Source: Ruminococcus bovis (GTDB lineage Bacteria; Bacillota; Clostridia; Oscillospirales; Acutalibacteraceae). From it: DNA of 64,000 nucleotides. The notes below the pieces were generated by a model. That model did no database searches. It was given only the letters and a program-made list of their open reading frames with translations, and was not told where the DNA came from. This document shows positions 27,554 to 37,100 of this stretch, in pieces; the first letter of the stretch is position 1, and each line of letters opens with the position of its first letter. Both the position numbers and the translations under genes were made by a program. Where the stretch lies: assembly GCF_005601135.1 (NCBI RefSeq), contig NZ_CP039381.1, positions 1,671,941-1,735,940 on the forward strand. The letters run 5' to 3'.

Positions 27554-28219
27554 ATGATTGAGAAGATTTATGAATGTTCAGCACAAACCACTACCAATAG
27601 AGTTTTTTATATTGACTATGAAAATGTTGGCAGTAGTGGACTTGAGGGGATAACCGAATTGAAAAGTAGCGACAAGGTTTTTGTTTATTATGGAAATGAC
27701 CATGCAACAATGACCTTAGATGCTCATATGAATATTAGTCTTTCTAATTGCAGGATGATTTTTAAGCTAATTCAAATGCCTGTGAAAAATGCTATTGATT
27801 GCAAAATTCTTTTTGATATTGAAGAAGAAATTGCAAAGGTAAAGCCAATTGAAATTTGCATTGTGTCTAAGGATAACGACTATGACAAAGCAATTGAAAT
27901 GTTCAATTCTGTAACCGGTGTAAAGATTAGTAGAGCAGTAACTATAAATGAGTATTTCCATCCATCCACAATTCTAACTAAAATTGTGGAAAAGTCTACC
28001 CAAAAAGACAGAAAAACTTTGATTACCGATTTTTGCAATGAAAATCTGAAAAGCCTTTCTGTAGATGATAGGAAAGAGGAAATTATACAAATAATGATAA
28101 GTTCCAAAACCAAAGTTGATGTTAATAATAAATTATCTAAACTTTTAAGAGACAGTAAAAAAGCAAGTCAAATCTATAAATTATTAAATCCATTTGTAGT
28201 AGCTTTACCAAGTAATTAA
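27554..28219 (+). CDS. PIN/NYN-like nuclease-domain protein
   Basis: A 221-residue protein. FYIDYENVGSSGLEG at the N-terminus carries the Asp and Asn typical of PIN-like domains. KVFVYYGNDHATM follows, then the acidic cluster NAIDCKILFDIEEEI and ICIVSKDNDYDKAIEMF with the further aspartates of the metal site. These suggest an RNase of the PIN-like group. The C-terminal third is basic and helical and might bind RNA or a partner. Monocistronic, with a terminator on both sides. Confidence 0.75.
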   Translation: MIEKIYECSAQTTTNRVFYIDYENVGSSGLEGITELKSSDKVFVYYGNDHATMTLDAHMNISLSNCRMIFKLIQMPVKNAIDCKILFDIEEEIAKVKPIEICIVSKDNDYDKAIEMFNSVTGVKISRAVTINEYFHPSTILTKIVEKSTQKDRKTLITDFCNENLKSLSVDDRKEEIIQIMISSKTKVDVNNKLSKLLRDSKKASQIYKLLNPFVVALPSN

Positions 28220-28235
28220 CAATTCCACCTAACAA

Positions 28236-28273
28236 AACCTACTAGTAGATAAAAACTAGTAGGTTGATTTTTT
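28236..28273 (+). terminator. Terminator of the PIN-like gene
   Basis: AACCTACTAGT and ACTAGTAGGTT, perfect 11-bp stem, then GATTTTTT. Confidence 0.9.
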
Positions 28274-28347
28274 ATAAAAATATGAAATTTTGCAACACTT
28301 TTGTGTTTTGAAAAGTATTATTAGTAGAATCACCTTTGGAGGTAGTT

Positions 28348-28863
28348 ATGAAGAAACTTATTTTCCTATTATCAATTATTTCTATTTTACTTTTAGTTGG
28401 TTGTTCAGAAAGTAAAAATACTAATCAAACAATTAAAGAAACCACATCACAAAAACTAACAGTTGCAACAGAAGTTCAGAGAAACCAAATTAATTTTATA
28501 AAAAATAAAAATGAAAGTATAGATAGCGTTTCTGTTTCTCACAATCTAGCAAAGAAAATTTATGATGTATTGTGTACACAAAGTGGTTATGATGATATGT
28601 CAGGACGGTTTACCGTAAAGCAGTTTAATGAATACTATGGAGTTACTGATTTTAGGGTAACTACTGATAATATGTGCTATTGTAAATTTGTTGATAATTC
28701 TACAAAAGAAAAATATTATGTTTTCTTTGGATTAAGTAAAGAGAATGCACGGTGGGGTAGTGTTTTTATTCTAGATAAGAATAATAAACAAACTAAGAAA
28801 ACAAATAAAACTGATATTAATAATCAAAATTTAATGCAATTGATTAATAAAAATGATTTGTAA
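28348..28863 (+). CDS. Small secreted lipoprotein
   Basis: A 171-residue protein beginning MKKLIFLLSIISILLLVGCSESK: a lipoprotein signal peptide with the lipobox LVGC, so Cys18 would be lipidated and the protein held on the outer face of the membrane. After a Ser/Thr/Asn-rich linker comes a compact domain (FTVKQFNEYYGVTDFRVTTDNMCYCKFVDNS). ATG at 28348 has GGAGG 6 bases upstream. Function not recognised. Confidence 0.75.
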   Translation: MKKLIFLLSIISILLLVGCSESKNTNQTIKETTSQKLTVATEVQRNQINFIKNKNESIDSVSVSHNLAKKIYDVLCTQSGYDDMSGRFTVKQFNEYYGVTDFRVTTDNMCYCKFVDNSTKEKYYVFFGLSKENARWGSVFILDKNNKQTKKTNKTDINNQNLMQLINKNDL

Positions 28864-28890
28864 TATTTTATAATGATATGAATATGAAAA

Positions 28891-28926
28891 AGCCCGATAG
28901 TACAGTTACTATCGGGTTTTGTTTTT
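28891..28926. terminator. Bidirectional terminator
   Basis: CCCGATAGTA and TACTATCGGG, 10-bp perfect stem with T runs on both sides; serves the lipoprotein gene and the convergent receiver-like gene. Confidence 0.9.
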
Positions 28927-28938
28927 AACAGATAGTAT

Positions 28939-29238
28939 TTACTTTGCGATAAAGTATGTAACGGTGGTGTCAGGAAAATGATTTTCAGCATAAATCAGCA
29001 TTTCCTTGCGACCCTCAATGTTGCTAGAATGAATGTTAATGTGTGGTACATTAACATTGTTTTTGTACATCCATTTTAATATGTCCAGACCGGTTTTTTC
29101 TTCCTCTAAACTGTAATCAAGGTCAATAAAATCGAATGGTGACATATATTCTAAAAGAAAAATTGCACTTTCATAATCTCTGGCAACTTGATAACTACCT
29201 GCCGGTTTATCCCTCTTGTCATCAACAAATAGTTTCAT
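28939..29238 (-). CDS. Receiver-like (cyclic-phosphate processing) domain protein
   Basis: A 99-residue single domain: MKLFVDDKRD, then YESAIFLLE, FDFIDLDYSLEEEKTGLDILKWM and HINIHSSN. The DD pair and the DLDYSL aspartate match a receiver fold, and the sequence fits the cREC group associated with cyclic-phosphate processing and often with defence or RNA repair contexts. No output domain or kinase nearby. The role is inferred from the family only. Confidence 0.65.
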   Translation of the reverse strand: MKLFVDDKRDKPAGSYQVARDYESAIFLLEYMSPFDFIDLDYSLEEEKTGLDILKWMYKNNVNVPHINIHSSNIEGRKEMLIYAENHFPDTTVTYFIAK

Positions 29239-29479
29239 TTATTTCTCCTTTCTAATATTGTTGTTTATATATTAATTATTTTTTAATTCGACACCTAAAG
29301 TATAACATTGTTTTAGTTAGAATTAAAGATTTTGAATATAAAATTTTATATTGCGCAGGAAATTATACTATAATATTATTCGATTACAGCATAATTTTTA
29401 TTAATTCTTGACATATCACTAGAATTATGATACATTTACATTAAATATTTAATTTATATTGCTAAGGAAGTTTGTAAAT

Positions 29480-30403
29480 ATGTTAAATGAGATTAATTAT
29501 TGGCTTATACCAATGAATTTTGATAATTGTAATTATAAGCAATTGGAAGATGAATGGAAGAAAAATAAAAAAATAATGTGGCAAGTTGGTGGAAAACCTA
29601 AATATACAAAAACACGAGGATATGAAGTACCAAATGGTAGTATGGCAAAATCTATAAATAAAGGTGATGTTATATATTTTTATGTTACTAATTTACCTTC
29701 CGAAAGCAAAAATAAGTTAAGTAGAATTATGTTACGAGGCGTAGTTGAAGATGAACCTTATCCAATAGAAAAAAGTAAAGTCTATATTAGAACTTATGAT
29801 AGTGATATGATAATTGGGTTTTCAATAGGTTCTATTACAACATTGTGTGAAAAACAATTACATAACAATGTTTTCCTTAGTTTGGAGTATTTAAAAAAGC
29901 AGTATGCAAATTTTCAGTATCCACAAGGACGCACAAGATGGCCCGATAGAAATATTAAACAAACACTCAGTAAGGAACTTATTGATGATTTGGAGGAGTG
30001 TTTTAAATCAAGGTTAAGTAAAAATGATTTTACAACATTGATAGATCATTTTAAGAAAAAGTGTTTCTTCTGTGGAAAATATGGAAGTAACATTGAACAT
30101 AAAACTTTTGTTGCAAAGAATGGACTTGATTATTATGAATGTCACCATTTTATTCAACAAAATGAAGGAAGAAAAGACAATAGATTGTTAGATATTGTTA
30201 ATTCTACGGAAAACGGATTGTTTTTATGTTCTAATTGTCATAACAGATTGCATTATGGACAACCTGATGATGTTAAAGAAATGTTGAAAATTGTATTGAA
30301 AGATGAAAAAATTCAAAGTATGTTAGAAGATAAAAATTTTCAGCAGATTATAGGTGAAGATAAAGATATATTAGAATGGTTAAAAGAATCTTATAAAGTA
30401 TAG
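29480..30403 (+). CDS. EVE-HNH type nuclease, probable modification-dependent restriction enzyme
   Basis: A 307-residue protein. The N-terminal part (about 5-130: YWLIPMNFDNCNYKQLEDEW, INKGDVIYFYVTNLP, IMLRGVVEDEP) has the pattern of an EVE/PUA-like domain, which reads modified bases. The C-terminal HNH domain has CFFCGK (195-200), YYECHHFI (218-225) and CSNCHNRLH (250-258). These give four cysteines for zinc and the His-Asn-His active site. EVE-HNH proteins are known modification-dependent restriction enzymes. ATG at 29480 follows AAGGAAG. A stand-alone gene with long AT-rich flanks, consistent with a defence cassette. Confidence 0.7.
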   Translation: MLNEINYWLIPMNFDNCNYKQLEDEWKKNKKIMWQVGGKPKYTKTRGYEVPNGSMAKSINKGDVIYFYVTNLPSESKNKLSRIMLRGVVEDEPYPIEKSKVYIRTYDSDMIIGFSIGSITTLCEKQLHNNVFLSLEYLKKQYANFQYPQGRTRWPDRNIKQTLSKELIDDLEECFKSRLSKNDFTTLIDHFKKKCFFCGKYGSNIEHKTFVAKNGLDYYECHHFIQQNEGRKDNRLLDIVNSTENGLFLCSNCHNRLHYGQPDDVKEMLKIVLKDEKIQSMLEDKNFQQIIGEDKDILEWLKESYKV

Positions 30404-30736
30404 AAATTTTATTAAATGATATCGTTACGATATTGATAAAAATGAAGAATTGATAGCCTTTTGCATATTGTGAAAGAATGGTTTATTATAAAAATAGTAA
30501 ATTTTGTGCACCGATTATTTTTATCGGTGCATTTTTGATAGTGTGAACTACTGTAATAACAAGTTATATGTAAAATATTTTTAATATGATAGGCTATTTG
30601 TATAAAGTTTAATCAAAACACTCACGCAACTATAGGTTGCAAAACTAATGAAACCTGTAGTTTCTTGTATAAATAAACTTTCCACTTTATAATGTAATCA
30701 AAGTTAAAACAACTTAAATTATAAAGGAGGAAAATT
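30404..30736. other. Non-coding spacer with terminator
   Basis: No gene seen. It holds a perfect terminator at 30507-30536 (TGCACCGAT/ATCGGTGCA then TTTTT), a small GCAAC/GTTGC hairpin near 30,628-30,642 and a GAAAC/GTTTC hairpin near 30,649-30,663. Confidence 0.7.
30507..30536 (+). terminator. Terminator of the EVE-HNH gene
   Basis: TGCACCGAT, 7-base loop, ATCGGTGCA, TTTTT. Confidence 0.85.
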
Positions 30737-31582
30737 ATGAAAAAGAAGGAAATCATCATTACTGTACTTTCAGTACTGGTAGTAGCACTGGCAATTTGCG
30801 TAGTGGTGTTGGCTTACAATAACCATCAATTGAAAAGTACCAACAACCCTGAAAAGGTATCAACTGCCCACAAGGTAAAGGGTGTTTATTTCCGTAAAGT
30901 CTATGGCTCTATGGGTGCAATTCATGGTGATGGTATCACCAATAACAAATGTACATTTAAAACAGAAGTATATGCTTTTGATAGTAATGTAAAGTTTTTA
31001 AATGACATTAGTAAACTAAGATTTGATAACGATAATGTGTATATTGAAAAAGTTGTTGTTAATGATAATCCCGAAAAGGAAAATGATTTAACAAAATATA
31101 CAGTATCATTTACAGTTGGCTTTGCAAAAGATGGCAACTATAGTGTCAAAGAATTAGTGTATGATGATGGTAACAATACTGTTAAGTACCCTATGGGAAA
31201 TATTGCTTTTACCTATAAAATGGGTCAGACTGTGGATTTACAACAAGGCATTGATACTGAAATTACAAATAACAAAATTGCCTACTATTTCTTAGAGAAT
31301 AACAAAGAGCCTTTTACAGTTGAAGGTCTAGTATCAGGGGAAAGTAGTGACTTTACATATACTTATAAAAAGAATGTAAAGTTCACACCGGGTAAACAAC
31401 TTGATTATTATGTAGATATTAACGGTAATGCAACCGGTGCTGATACTACTGTGTTTTGTCCATTGTTTGAAATAAAAATAGAAAACTCTAACCAAACTAA
31501 ATACTTTGTGCCAATTTCCCAAACCTATGGTGGTAACAATAACCTATCATATAGCCAAATCAAAGAATATGTGCAGAAGTAA
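30737..31582 (+). CDS. Membrane-anchored extracellular protein of unknown function
   Basis: A 281-residue protein. MKKKEIIITVLSVLVVALAICVVVLAYNNHQ forms a single membrane anchor, with the rest outside the cell. The exterior part is rich in beta-type sequence (VYIEKVVVNDNPEKENDLTKYTVSFTVGF; FTYKMGQTVDLQQGIDTEI) and low in cysteine. AAGGAGG lies 7 bases before the ATG. Looks like a lineage-specific surface protein. Confidence 0.7.
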   Translation: MKKKEIIITVLSVLVVALAICVVVLAYNNHQLKSTNNPEKVSTAHKVKGVYFRKVYGSMGAIHGDGITNNKCTFKTEVYAFDSNVKFLNDISKLRFDNDNVYIEKVVVNDNPEKENDLTKYTVSFTVGFAKDGNYSVKELVYDDGNNTVKYPMGNIAFTYKMGQTVDLQQGIDTEITNNKIAYYFLENNKEPFTVEGLVSGESSDFTYTYKKNVKFTPGKQLDYYVDINGNATGADTTVFCPLFEIKIENSNQTKYFVPISQTYGGNNNLSYSQIKEYVQK

Positions 31583-31603
31583 TTTAACTTAATACCTAAA
31601 TCT

Positions 31604-31637
31604 AAGCCTACTTAACTCTTGTTGAGTAGGCTTTTTT
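31604..31637 (+). terminator. Terminator of the surface protein gene
   Basis: AAGCCTACTTAAC pairs with GTTGAGTAGGCTT (one mismatch), followed by TTTT. Confidence 0.85.
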
Positions 31638-31684
31638 GTAGCAAGAACTTTCTTTTTGTGGTACAATTAAAATAAATTTAAGAA
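31619..31684. repeat. Direct repeat of a 65-base terminator-promoter segment, copy 1
   Basis: Matches 32345-32409 with few differences (TTGTTGAGTAGGC..., GTAGCAAGAA, TTTTTGTGGTACAATTAAAA). It contains the right arm of the terminator and an extended -10 TGTGGTACAAT. Confidence 0.85.
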
Positions 31685-31723
31685 ACAGTTAAACTATAAA
31701 AATATCGTGTGGGGTGTGTAGAA

Positions 31724-32263
31724 ATGAATTTAGTAACACTTATGAATAGTTTTATGAAACTTATATTAGAAGAAAAAATTGAAGTTTATAATGAATTTAG
31801 TTTACAACACGAATTGGGGATTTTTCTTCGTAATGAACTAACAAATTACAAAATACAATTTGAAAGAAATACTAAGTTTTTCAATATTAATACAACAATA
31901 AAGCACGAGATGGATATTGTTATATATAATGAAAGTGAGAAGTATGCCATAGAATTAAAATATCCTCAAAACGGTCAATACCCAGAACAAATGTTTTCCT
32001 GCATAAAGGATATAAAATTTATGGAAGAACTCAAGGAACAAGGCTTCAAAGATACTTATTGCTTAACATTGGTTAGTGACAAAAATTTTTATTCCGGTAA
32101 GAAAAAAGATGGCATATATTCATTTTTCAGAGGACAGAAATTAATTCAAGGAACAATAATAAAACCTACCGGTAAGAAGAATGAAGAAATACTAATCAAT
32201 AATTGTTATAAAGTTACTTGGATAGGTAATAACAATTTGAAGTATTACATAATTAAATTGTAA
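31724..32263 (+). CDS. PD-(D/E)XK nuclease-fold protein
   Basis: A 179-residue protein. LQHELGIFLRNEL (Glu30), HEMDIVIYNE (Asp64) and YAIELKYPQNGQYPEQM (Glu77-x-Lys79) give the spaced E, D, ExK signature of restriction-enzyme-type nucleases. The fold continues with CIKDIKFMEELKEQGFKDTYCLTLVSD. Probably a nuclease or a nuclease-derived protein; no methyltransferase accompanies it. The gene lies between two copies of the same 65-base promoter segment, as if inserted there. ATG at 31724 follows GGGGTGTG. Confidence 0.65.
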   Translation: MNLVTLMNSFMKLILEEKIEVYNEFSLQHELGIFLRNELTNYKIQFERNTKFFNINTTIKHEMDIVIYNESEKYAIELKYPQNGQYPEQMFSCIKDIKFMEELKEQGFKDTYCLTLVSDKNFYSGKKKDGIYSFFRGQKLIQGTIIKPTGKKNEEILINNCYKVTWIGNNNLKYYIIKL

Positions 32264-32344
32264 TAATTGATTTATGAAATTTGGATAATTTTTACCTATA
32301 CTTATTTTATTGCATTACTCATAATTTATTGATATAGAGTCATT

Positions 32345-32409
32345 TTGTTGAGTAGGCTTTTTGTAGCAAGAATTTTCTTTTTGTGGTACAATTAAAATGA
32401 ATTTAAGAA
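32345..32409. repeat. Direct repeat of the terminator-promoter segment, copy 2
   Basis: Second copy of 31619-31684, here providing the promoter for the phosphatase gene; the left terminator arm is absent. Confidence 0.85.
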
Positions 32410-32439
32410 TAATCAAACCAAATAAGAAAGGAAAATATA

Positions 32440-32904
32440 ATGACAAAGATAATGTTTGTGTGCCATGGTAATATTTGTAGGTCACCAATGGCAGAGTTTA
32501 TTTTTAAAGATATGGTAAAGAAGAAGGGACTTGAAGGTGACTTTGTTGTTACTTCATCAGCTACCAGCACAGAAGAAATATGGAATGGTGTTGGAAATCC
32601 TGTATATCCGCCGGCAAAAGAAATTCTAAATTTACATAACATTGATTGTAGTGGGAAGAGGGCAGTACAAATTAAAAAATCCGACTATGAAAAATATGAT
32701 TTGTTGATTCCAATGGATAGTAACAATGTACGAAATATGAGCAGAATTTTAAAGGGCGATCCGGATAATAAAATTCACAAGCTAATGAGTTATACAGGTA
32801 GTGACAGAGATGTGTCTGACCCATGGTATACAAGAGATTTTGAAAAATGCTATAATGATATTTATAACGGTTGTAAAGCACTACTAGAATATTTGACTAA
32901 ATAA
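32440..32904 (+). CDS. Low-molecular-weight protein tyrosine phosphatase
   Basis: A 154-residue enzyme. The active-site loop VCHGNICRSPMAE (Cys-x5-Arg, about residues 8-15) lies at the N-terminus and the general-acid Asp in SDPWYTRDF near 128. Length is typical. These phosphatases act on phosphotyrosine proteins or arginine phosphates in Firmicutes. Single gene with its own promoter and terminator. Confidence 0.92.
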   Translation: MTKIMFVCHGNICRSPMAEFIFKDMVKKKGLEGDFVVTSSATSTEEIWNGVGNPVYPPAKEILNLHNIDCSGKRAVQIKKSDYEKYDLLIPMDSNNVRNMSRILKGDPDNKIHKLMSYTGSDRDVSDPWYTRDFEKCYNDIYNGCKALLEYLTK

Positions 32905-32911
32905 GAAAAAT

Positions 32912-32945
32912 AAAGCTAGGTTAATTCTAAATTAGCCTAGCTTTT
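32912..32945 (+). terminator. Terminator of the phosphatase gene
   Basis: AAAGCTAGGTTAAT and ATTAGCCTAGCTTT, then T. Confidence 0.85.
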
Positions 32946-32985
32946 GTTATGTATGATTTTAAGTTCGGTTACTCAATAAAAAATT

Positions 32986-33014
32986 AGGAGCAACTTTAGC
33001 AGTTGCTCCTTTTT
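32986..33014. terminator. Bidirectional terminator
   Basis: AGGAGCAACT pairs with AGTTGCTCCT; T tracts on both strands. It would end the convergent oxidoreductase gene. Confidence 0.85.
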
Positions 33015-33032
33015 GTATGGATGAATTAAAAA

Positions 33033-33557
33033 TTAAATTTCCTTACCAAGTGCTTTAAGTTCTTCCATAGCACCTTCATTTTTTAGTAGGTCATCTTTTT
33101 TATTTGCAAAGAAAGATTTGTGGAATTTAATATCCCAATCAAGGTAATCGCCAATACATTGAAACTGCTTTTCAATCAGTTCATACTGAACATTAGTTGT
33201 AGGTGAACCACCAATTGCAATAACTCCAACTTTCTTATTTTTCAGCAAAGCACCTTTGCAGTAGCATTTGTCAATTACTAACTTTATCTGTGCAGTAATT
33301 CCCCACCAATATACAGGTGTAGCAAATACTATCATATCAGCATTTACTAATTTATCAACAGTAGGGTTACTGTCATCTTTAGATACACAACCTTTGTAAC
33401 ATTCACAAGTACCACAAGCTACACAAGGACTAATCTTTATCTTGTATGAGTCAATAATTTCAATGTCATTGTTATCTTTTGCACCTTCAACAAATGCGTT
33501 AATAGCTGAGTAGGTGTTGCCCTTTCTTGGACTGCCGTTTACAATTACAATTTTCAT
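33033..33557 (-). CDS. Flavodoxin-fold NAD(P)H-dependent FMN reductase
   Basis: A 174-residue protein. NGSPRKGNTYSAI (about 6-18) is the FMN phosphate-binding loop of the flavodoxin-like reductases. CVACGTCECYKGC (about 44-56) is a cysteine cluster found in the iron-sulfur-flavoprotein-like subgroup. TPVYWWGITAQIKLVIDK is the isoalloxazine-contact region. Likely a redox enzyme for oxygen or quinone stress in an anaerobe. Confidence 0.88.
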   Translation of the reverse strand: MKIVIVNGSPRKGNTYSAINAFVEGAKDNNDIEIIDSYKIKISPCVACGTCECYKGCVSKDDSNPTVDKLVNADMIVFATPVYWWGITAQIKLVIDKCYCKGALLKNKKVGVIAIGGSPTTNVQYELIEKQFQCIGDYLDWDIKFHKSFFANKKDDLLKNEGAMEELKALGKEI

Positions 33558-33580
33558 ATCTTTTCTCCTTAATATGAATA

Positions 33581-34006
33581 CTATTTCTTTTTCTTGTTAA
33601 AATTCTTAACTCTTTCAGATAGAGCAGTAAGTTCTTCCTTTGATAATTCAGGTAGTCTTTCTAGGTCATCAAGAAACTTTGCACTACTTTCTTTTTCCCT
33701 TAATTTTGTGCTTTCTATGTAGTAACTGGTGATAATACCCGGTACTACTGCAATAATCAGTATTGAACATATTGAAAGAAAAATTGATAGAATTCTACCT
33801 ATTATAGTAACTGCAGTTATGTCGCCAAAGCCTATGGTTGTTGCTACACTAAATGAATACCATAGACTGTCAATGAGTCTGTTTATGTTAGGTTCAACAA
33901 TCATAATGCCAATGCTTACTGCAACAAAAACTACAATATAAGTACATAGTAGTTTGAATGCACCTGTCCTTTTTAGAACGATTTTCATTAACCTAGTTTT
34001 CTTCAT
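33581..34006 (-). CDS. Two-transmembrane potassium channel
   Basis: A 141-residue ion channel subunit: first membrane helix (LCTYIVVFVAVSIGIMIV), a pore loop with the selectivity filter TTIGFGD (about 65-71) and a second helix (ILSIFLSICSILIIAVVPGII). The short cytoplasmic tail is charged and lacks an RCK domain. It would form a tetramer for K+ flux. Confidence 0.9.
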   Translation of the reverse strand: MKKTRLMKIVLKRTGAFKLLCTYIVVFVAVSIGIMIVEPNINRLIDSLWYSFSVATTIGFGDITAVTIIGRILSIFLSICSILIIAVVPGIITSYYIESTKLREKESSAKFLDDLERLPELSKEELTALSERVKNFNKKKK

Positions 34007-34086
34007 AAAACCACCTCATTATCTAATAAAATTATATCAACAGAAAAATTATTAGTCAATGAAATATAACTTTTTCCTAAAGAAAA

Positions 34087-34114
34087 ACAACCCATACTTT
34101 TTGTATAGGTTGTT
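34087..34114 (-). terminator. Terminator of the dockerin protease gene
   Basis: ACAACC-ATAC pairs with GTAT-GGTTGT around a T-rich loop, with a T run downstream on the minus strand. Confidence 0.7.
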
Positions 34115-34124
34115 GGGTTAACTT

Positions 34125-37100
34125 TTATCCTGCCGGTTCAAAAGGTGTAATTGTAGAAATCTTTTTAGCTAAATACTTTTGAATTGCAACTGCATTTTTA
34201 ACTGTCAATGTTTCTTCGCAACCCTTTACCGAACAGTTGTAAAGTTGTAAATCATTTAACTTAGCTTTCTTAAGTAGATACTTTTGAATTAGTGATGAAT
34301 CCTTAACATTAATATAACCGTCAAGGTTAACATCACCTCTCTTAGGGTTAGTAATGTTAAAGTTGTATTTTGTTGTGACAGGTTTATTCTTGTTTAGATC
34401 ATTAAAAGTAAAACCGTTTTTCTTAGCATAATTTTTAACTGCATCAGTATATCCATTGATTATTACTTTAGGAAGTTTTACTGTTCTGTAATTTTCCCAC
34501 GGAATACTTAGGTTAGTATATCCAATTGCATCTGTACCGATATTAGTAACATTTTTACCTAAGGTGAAGTTTGTAATGCCGGTTTGTTGGAATGCATTTT
34601 CACCAATTGTCTTTAGTGTATTTGGCAATGTAATTGACTTTAACTTTGAGTCACCTAAGAATGCAGAGTCACCGATTTCTTCAACACTTGTGCCTAGCTC
34701 TACTGAATGAAGATTAGCTTTATCGGAAAAAGCTGAGTAAGGTATCACCTTAATACCGTTACCTATTGTTACTGTTTGTAAACTGTTTAGATTAATAAAG
34801 CAGTCATTACCTATGAATAAGTAACTGTCAGGGATTGTAAGGTTTAGTACATCATATGTGAACTCACTGTCTTTTAGAATTTCATCTTCTGTACCGACAA
34901 TTTTTTCACCACAAATTGTTGTAGGTAATGTAAGGTTAGTTGTTGAACTTTTTAGGTTAATTTGTTTTAGTGTAGCTTGTCTTGTTTTTAAATCAACTCT
35001 ATATAGATATGCTGATTCTTCTTTACTGTAGTTGGTTGTTATATTAACAATGGTTGTAGACTTAAATTCATCAGTATTAATATAGTAGTAACCGTCATCA
35101 CCTTTAGATATACACTTAGGGTTAGCTTCATCATTTATTGTGTAATCATCAGCATATACCTTAATTCTTGTCTTGTTATCAGTGGTCTTTTCACAAACAT
35201 AATTTTCTGAAAAAGAATTAAAAGTGATGTAAATGTCCTTTGGCTTGTTATCCTTATTGTCATATACACCTATTGCATAGTAAGATGCAATCTTGTTGTT
35301 AGAAGCAGTGTTGTTTGAGTAGATGCAATTCTCTTGACTGCTAATCATTTCATATACATTATAACCATAAAATTCACAATTGGTTACAGAACAATTTACT
35401 ATGGAAGAAAAATCAAAGGAATAAGCAATACCAGCTGAATGTTGTTCAGTTGTATTTTTGTCTAAATTGATTTTGCAATTATTTAATGTAACATTGTCTA
35501 ACTTTGAGTTAGTTATTGAAGGTGAAACAATAGTTGTTGTGCCTGTACCGGTAGCAGTAATATTTTCAAAGTGTAGGTCAGTAATGCTTGATGACTTTAA
35601 TTTGCCGAAGAAACTTTGATACATATTTTTTTGCAAATCAGAAAATATAGGTAATGTACCATTCTTGATTGTGTGATTATTACCCACAAACTGAACAGTT
35701 AATCCACCGGTGTAGTTGGATAAAGTTTCGGTTATATAGCCACCTTCAAAGTCAAGGTCTGTATTTAAAATAATTTTGCTAGGAGATAGTTCTCCTGTAT
35801 GTAACTTTTTAGCTAATGTATTATAGTCATCCATACTGTTAATGTAATAGACACTGTTAACTAAGGTTTCTAATCTGTAGTTAATTAAGATTGTAGAATT
35901 GTTTAGGTCAGTAGCACATACATTTTCTTTGCTAAGAAGTTCTTTGCCTTTTGCAACTTCTGTGTTAAGTGCAGTTACATCTTCCTTAATAGCTTCTTCC
36001 GGAAATTTTGTATTCTCAGCTTTTTTGATAGCTTCTGAAAGTTCATTCTTTACCTTTGCATTGTTGTCAAGATTTTTTGTAAAGGCTTTTATTGAAGTGT
36101 AGTAAACATCAAGTGAAGGGTCTGTTGAGTCAATCCACTTGTTGTCTGAGTAGTAGTAAGAATTTTTGCTACTGTGAGGCTTTTCTTTAAGGTCATCAAC
36201 TGAAATATATCCGTTACCTTTGCTACTGACTACAACAGAAAATTTATCACCGGCATTTACTTTTACACCACTAGGCAGGTCAATGTAGTGAATACCAATG
36301 TTGTCAACCTTGCCACTGGTTTTAGCAATTACTGTACCGTCAGTAGGTGACTTATAATTTTTGTTTAGCTTATAAACAGAAATATCATAAGTGTATGAAC
36401 TACCTGTACCAAAGCTAACCTGAGTGATTTCTTCATTACTGTTTGCAGTAAATACATTTGCTGATTTATCAACATCAACTGCAGTTTCATAGTAGTAACC
36501 TAGCTGATATTCGTTGTCATATGTTGTGTTATCTTGCATTATAAATTGGAAGAATTGAGTGTCTGTACATTCATATGAAAGCCAGAAGTAACCATTATCT
36601 TGATATTCAGTTCCCCAACTGTTTTTGCATAGCCATGCACCATTGTTTTTAGGTTTAACTTTACCGTCAAATTTGTCACGACTGTAGTTATCATCCCAAC
36701 CGACAATTGCTACAACATGAGGTTGAATTTCATCTTCCTCAGTTACTTTTCTACTATCGCAGTAGGATATTTTGTCTTCAGAATAACAACTTCCTATACT
36801 ATAATAATATAATGCAATAGCACCGTTATTTATAATGTTATCTTTTAATGTATTGGCTTCATTGCTAAGTTGATTGTATTCTTTCAGCCTAAAATCGGAA
36901 TAATTCTTTAGTGTATTGGAATATCCAAGTAGTGAATTTTCATAAGGCATCAATGTTTCGGGATAAGTACCGAAACCACAGTTTAAGCCTTGTGCAACAT
37001 AAACAGGCCAACCACCTGATGAACCTTTTTGTTCATCATAAAAGTAGTCGTTGTAAAAAGGTGAACTTTTATCATCAGTATTTGTCATAATGTATAAAGG

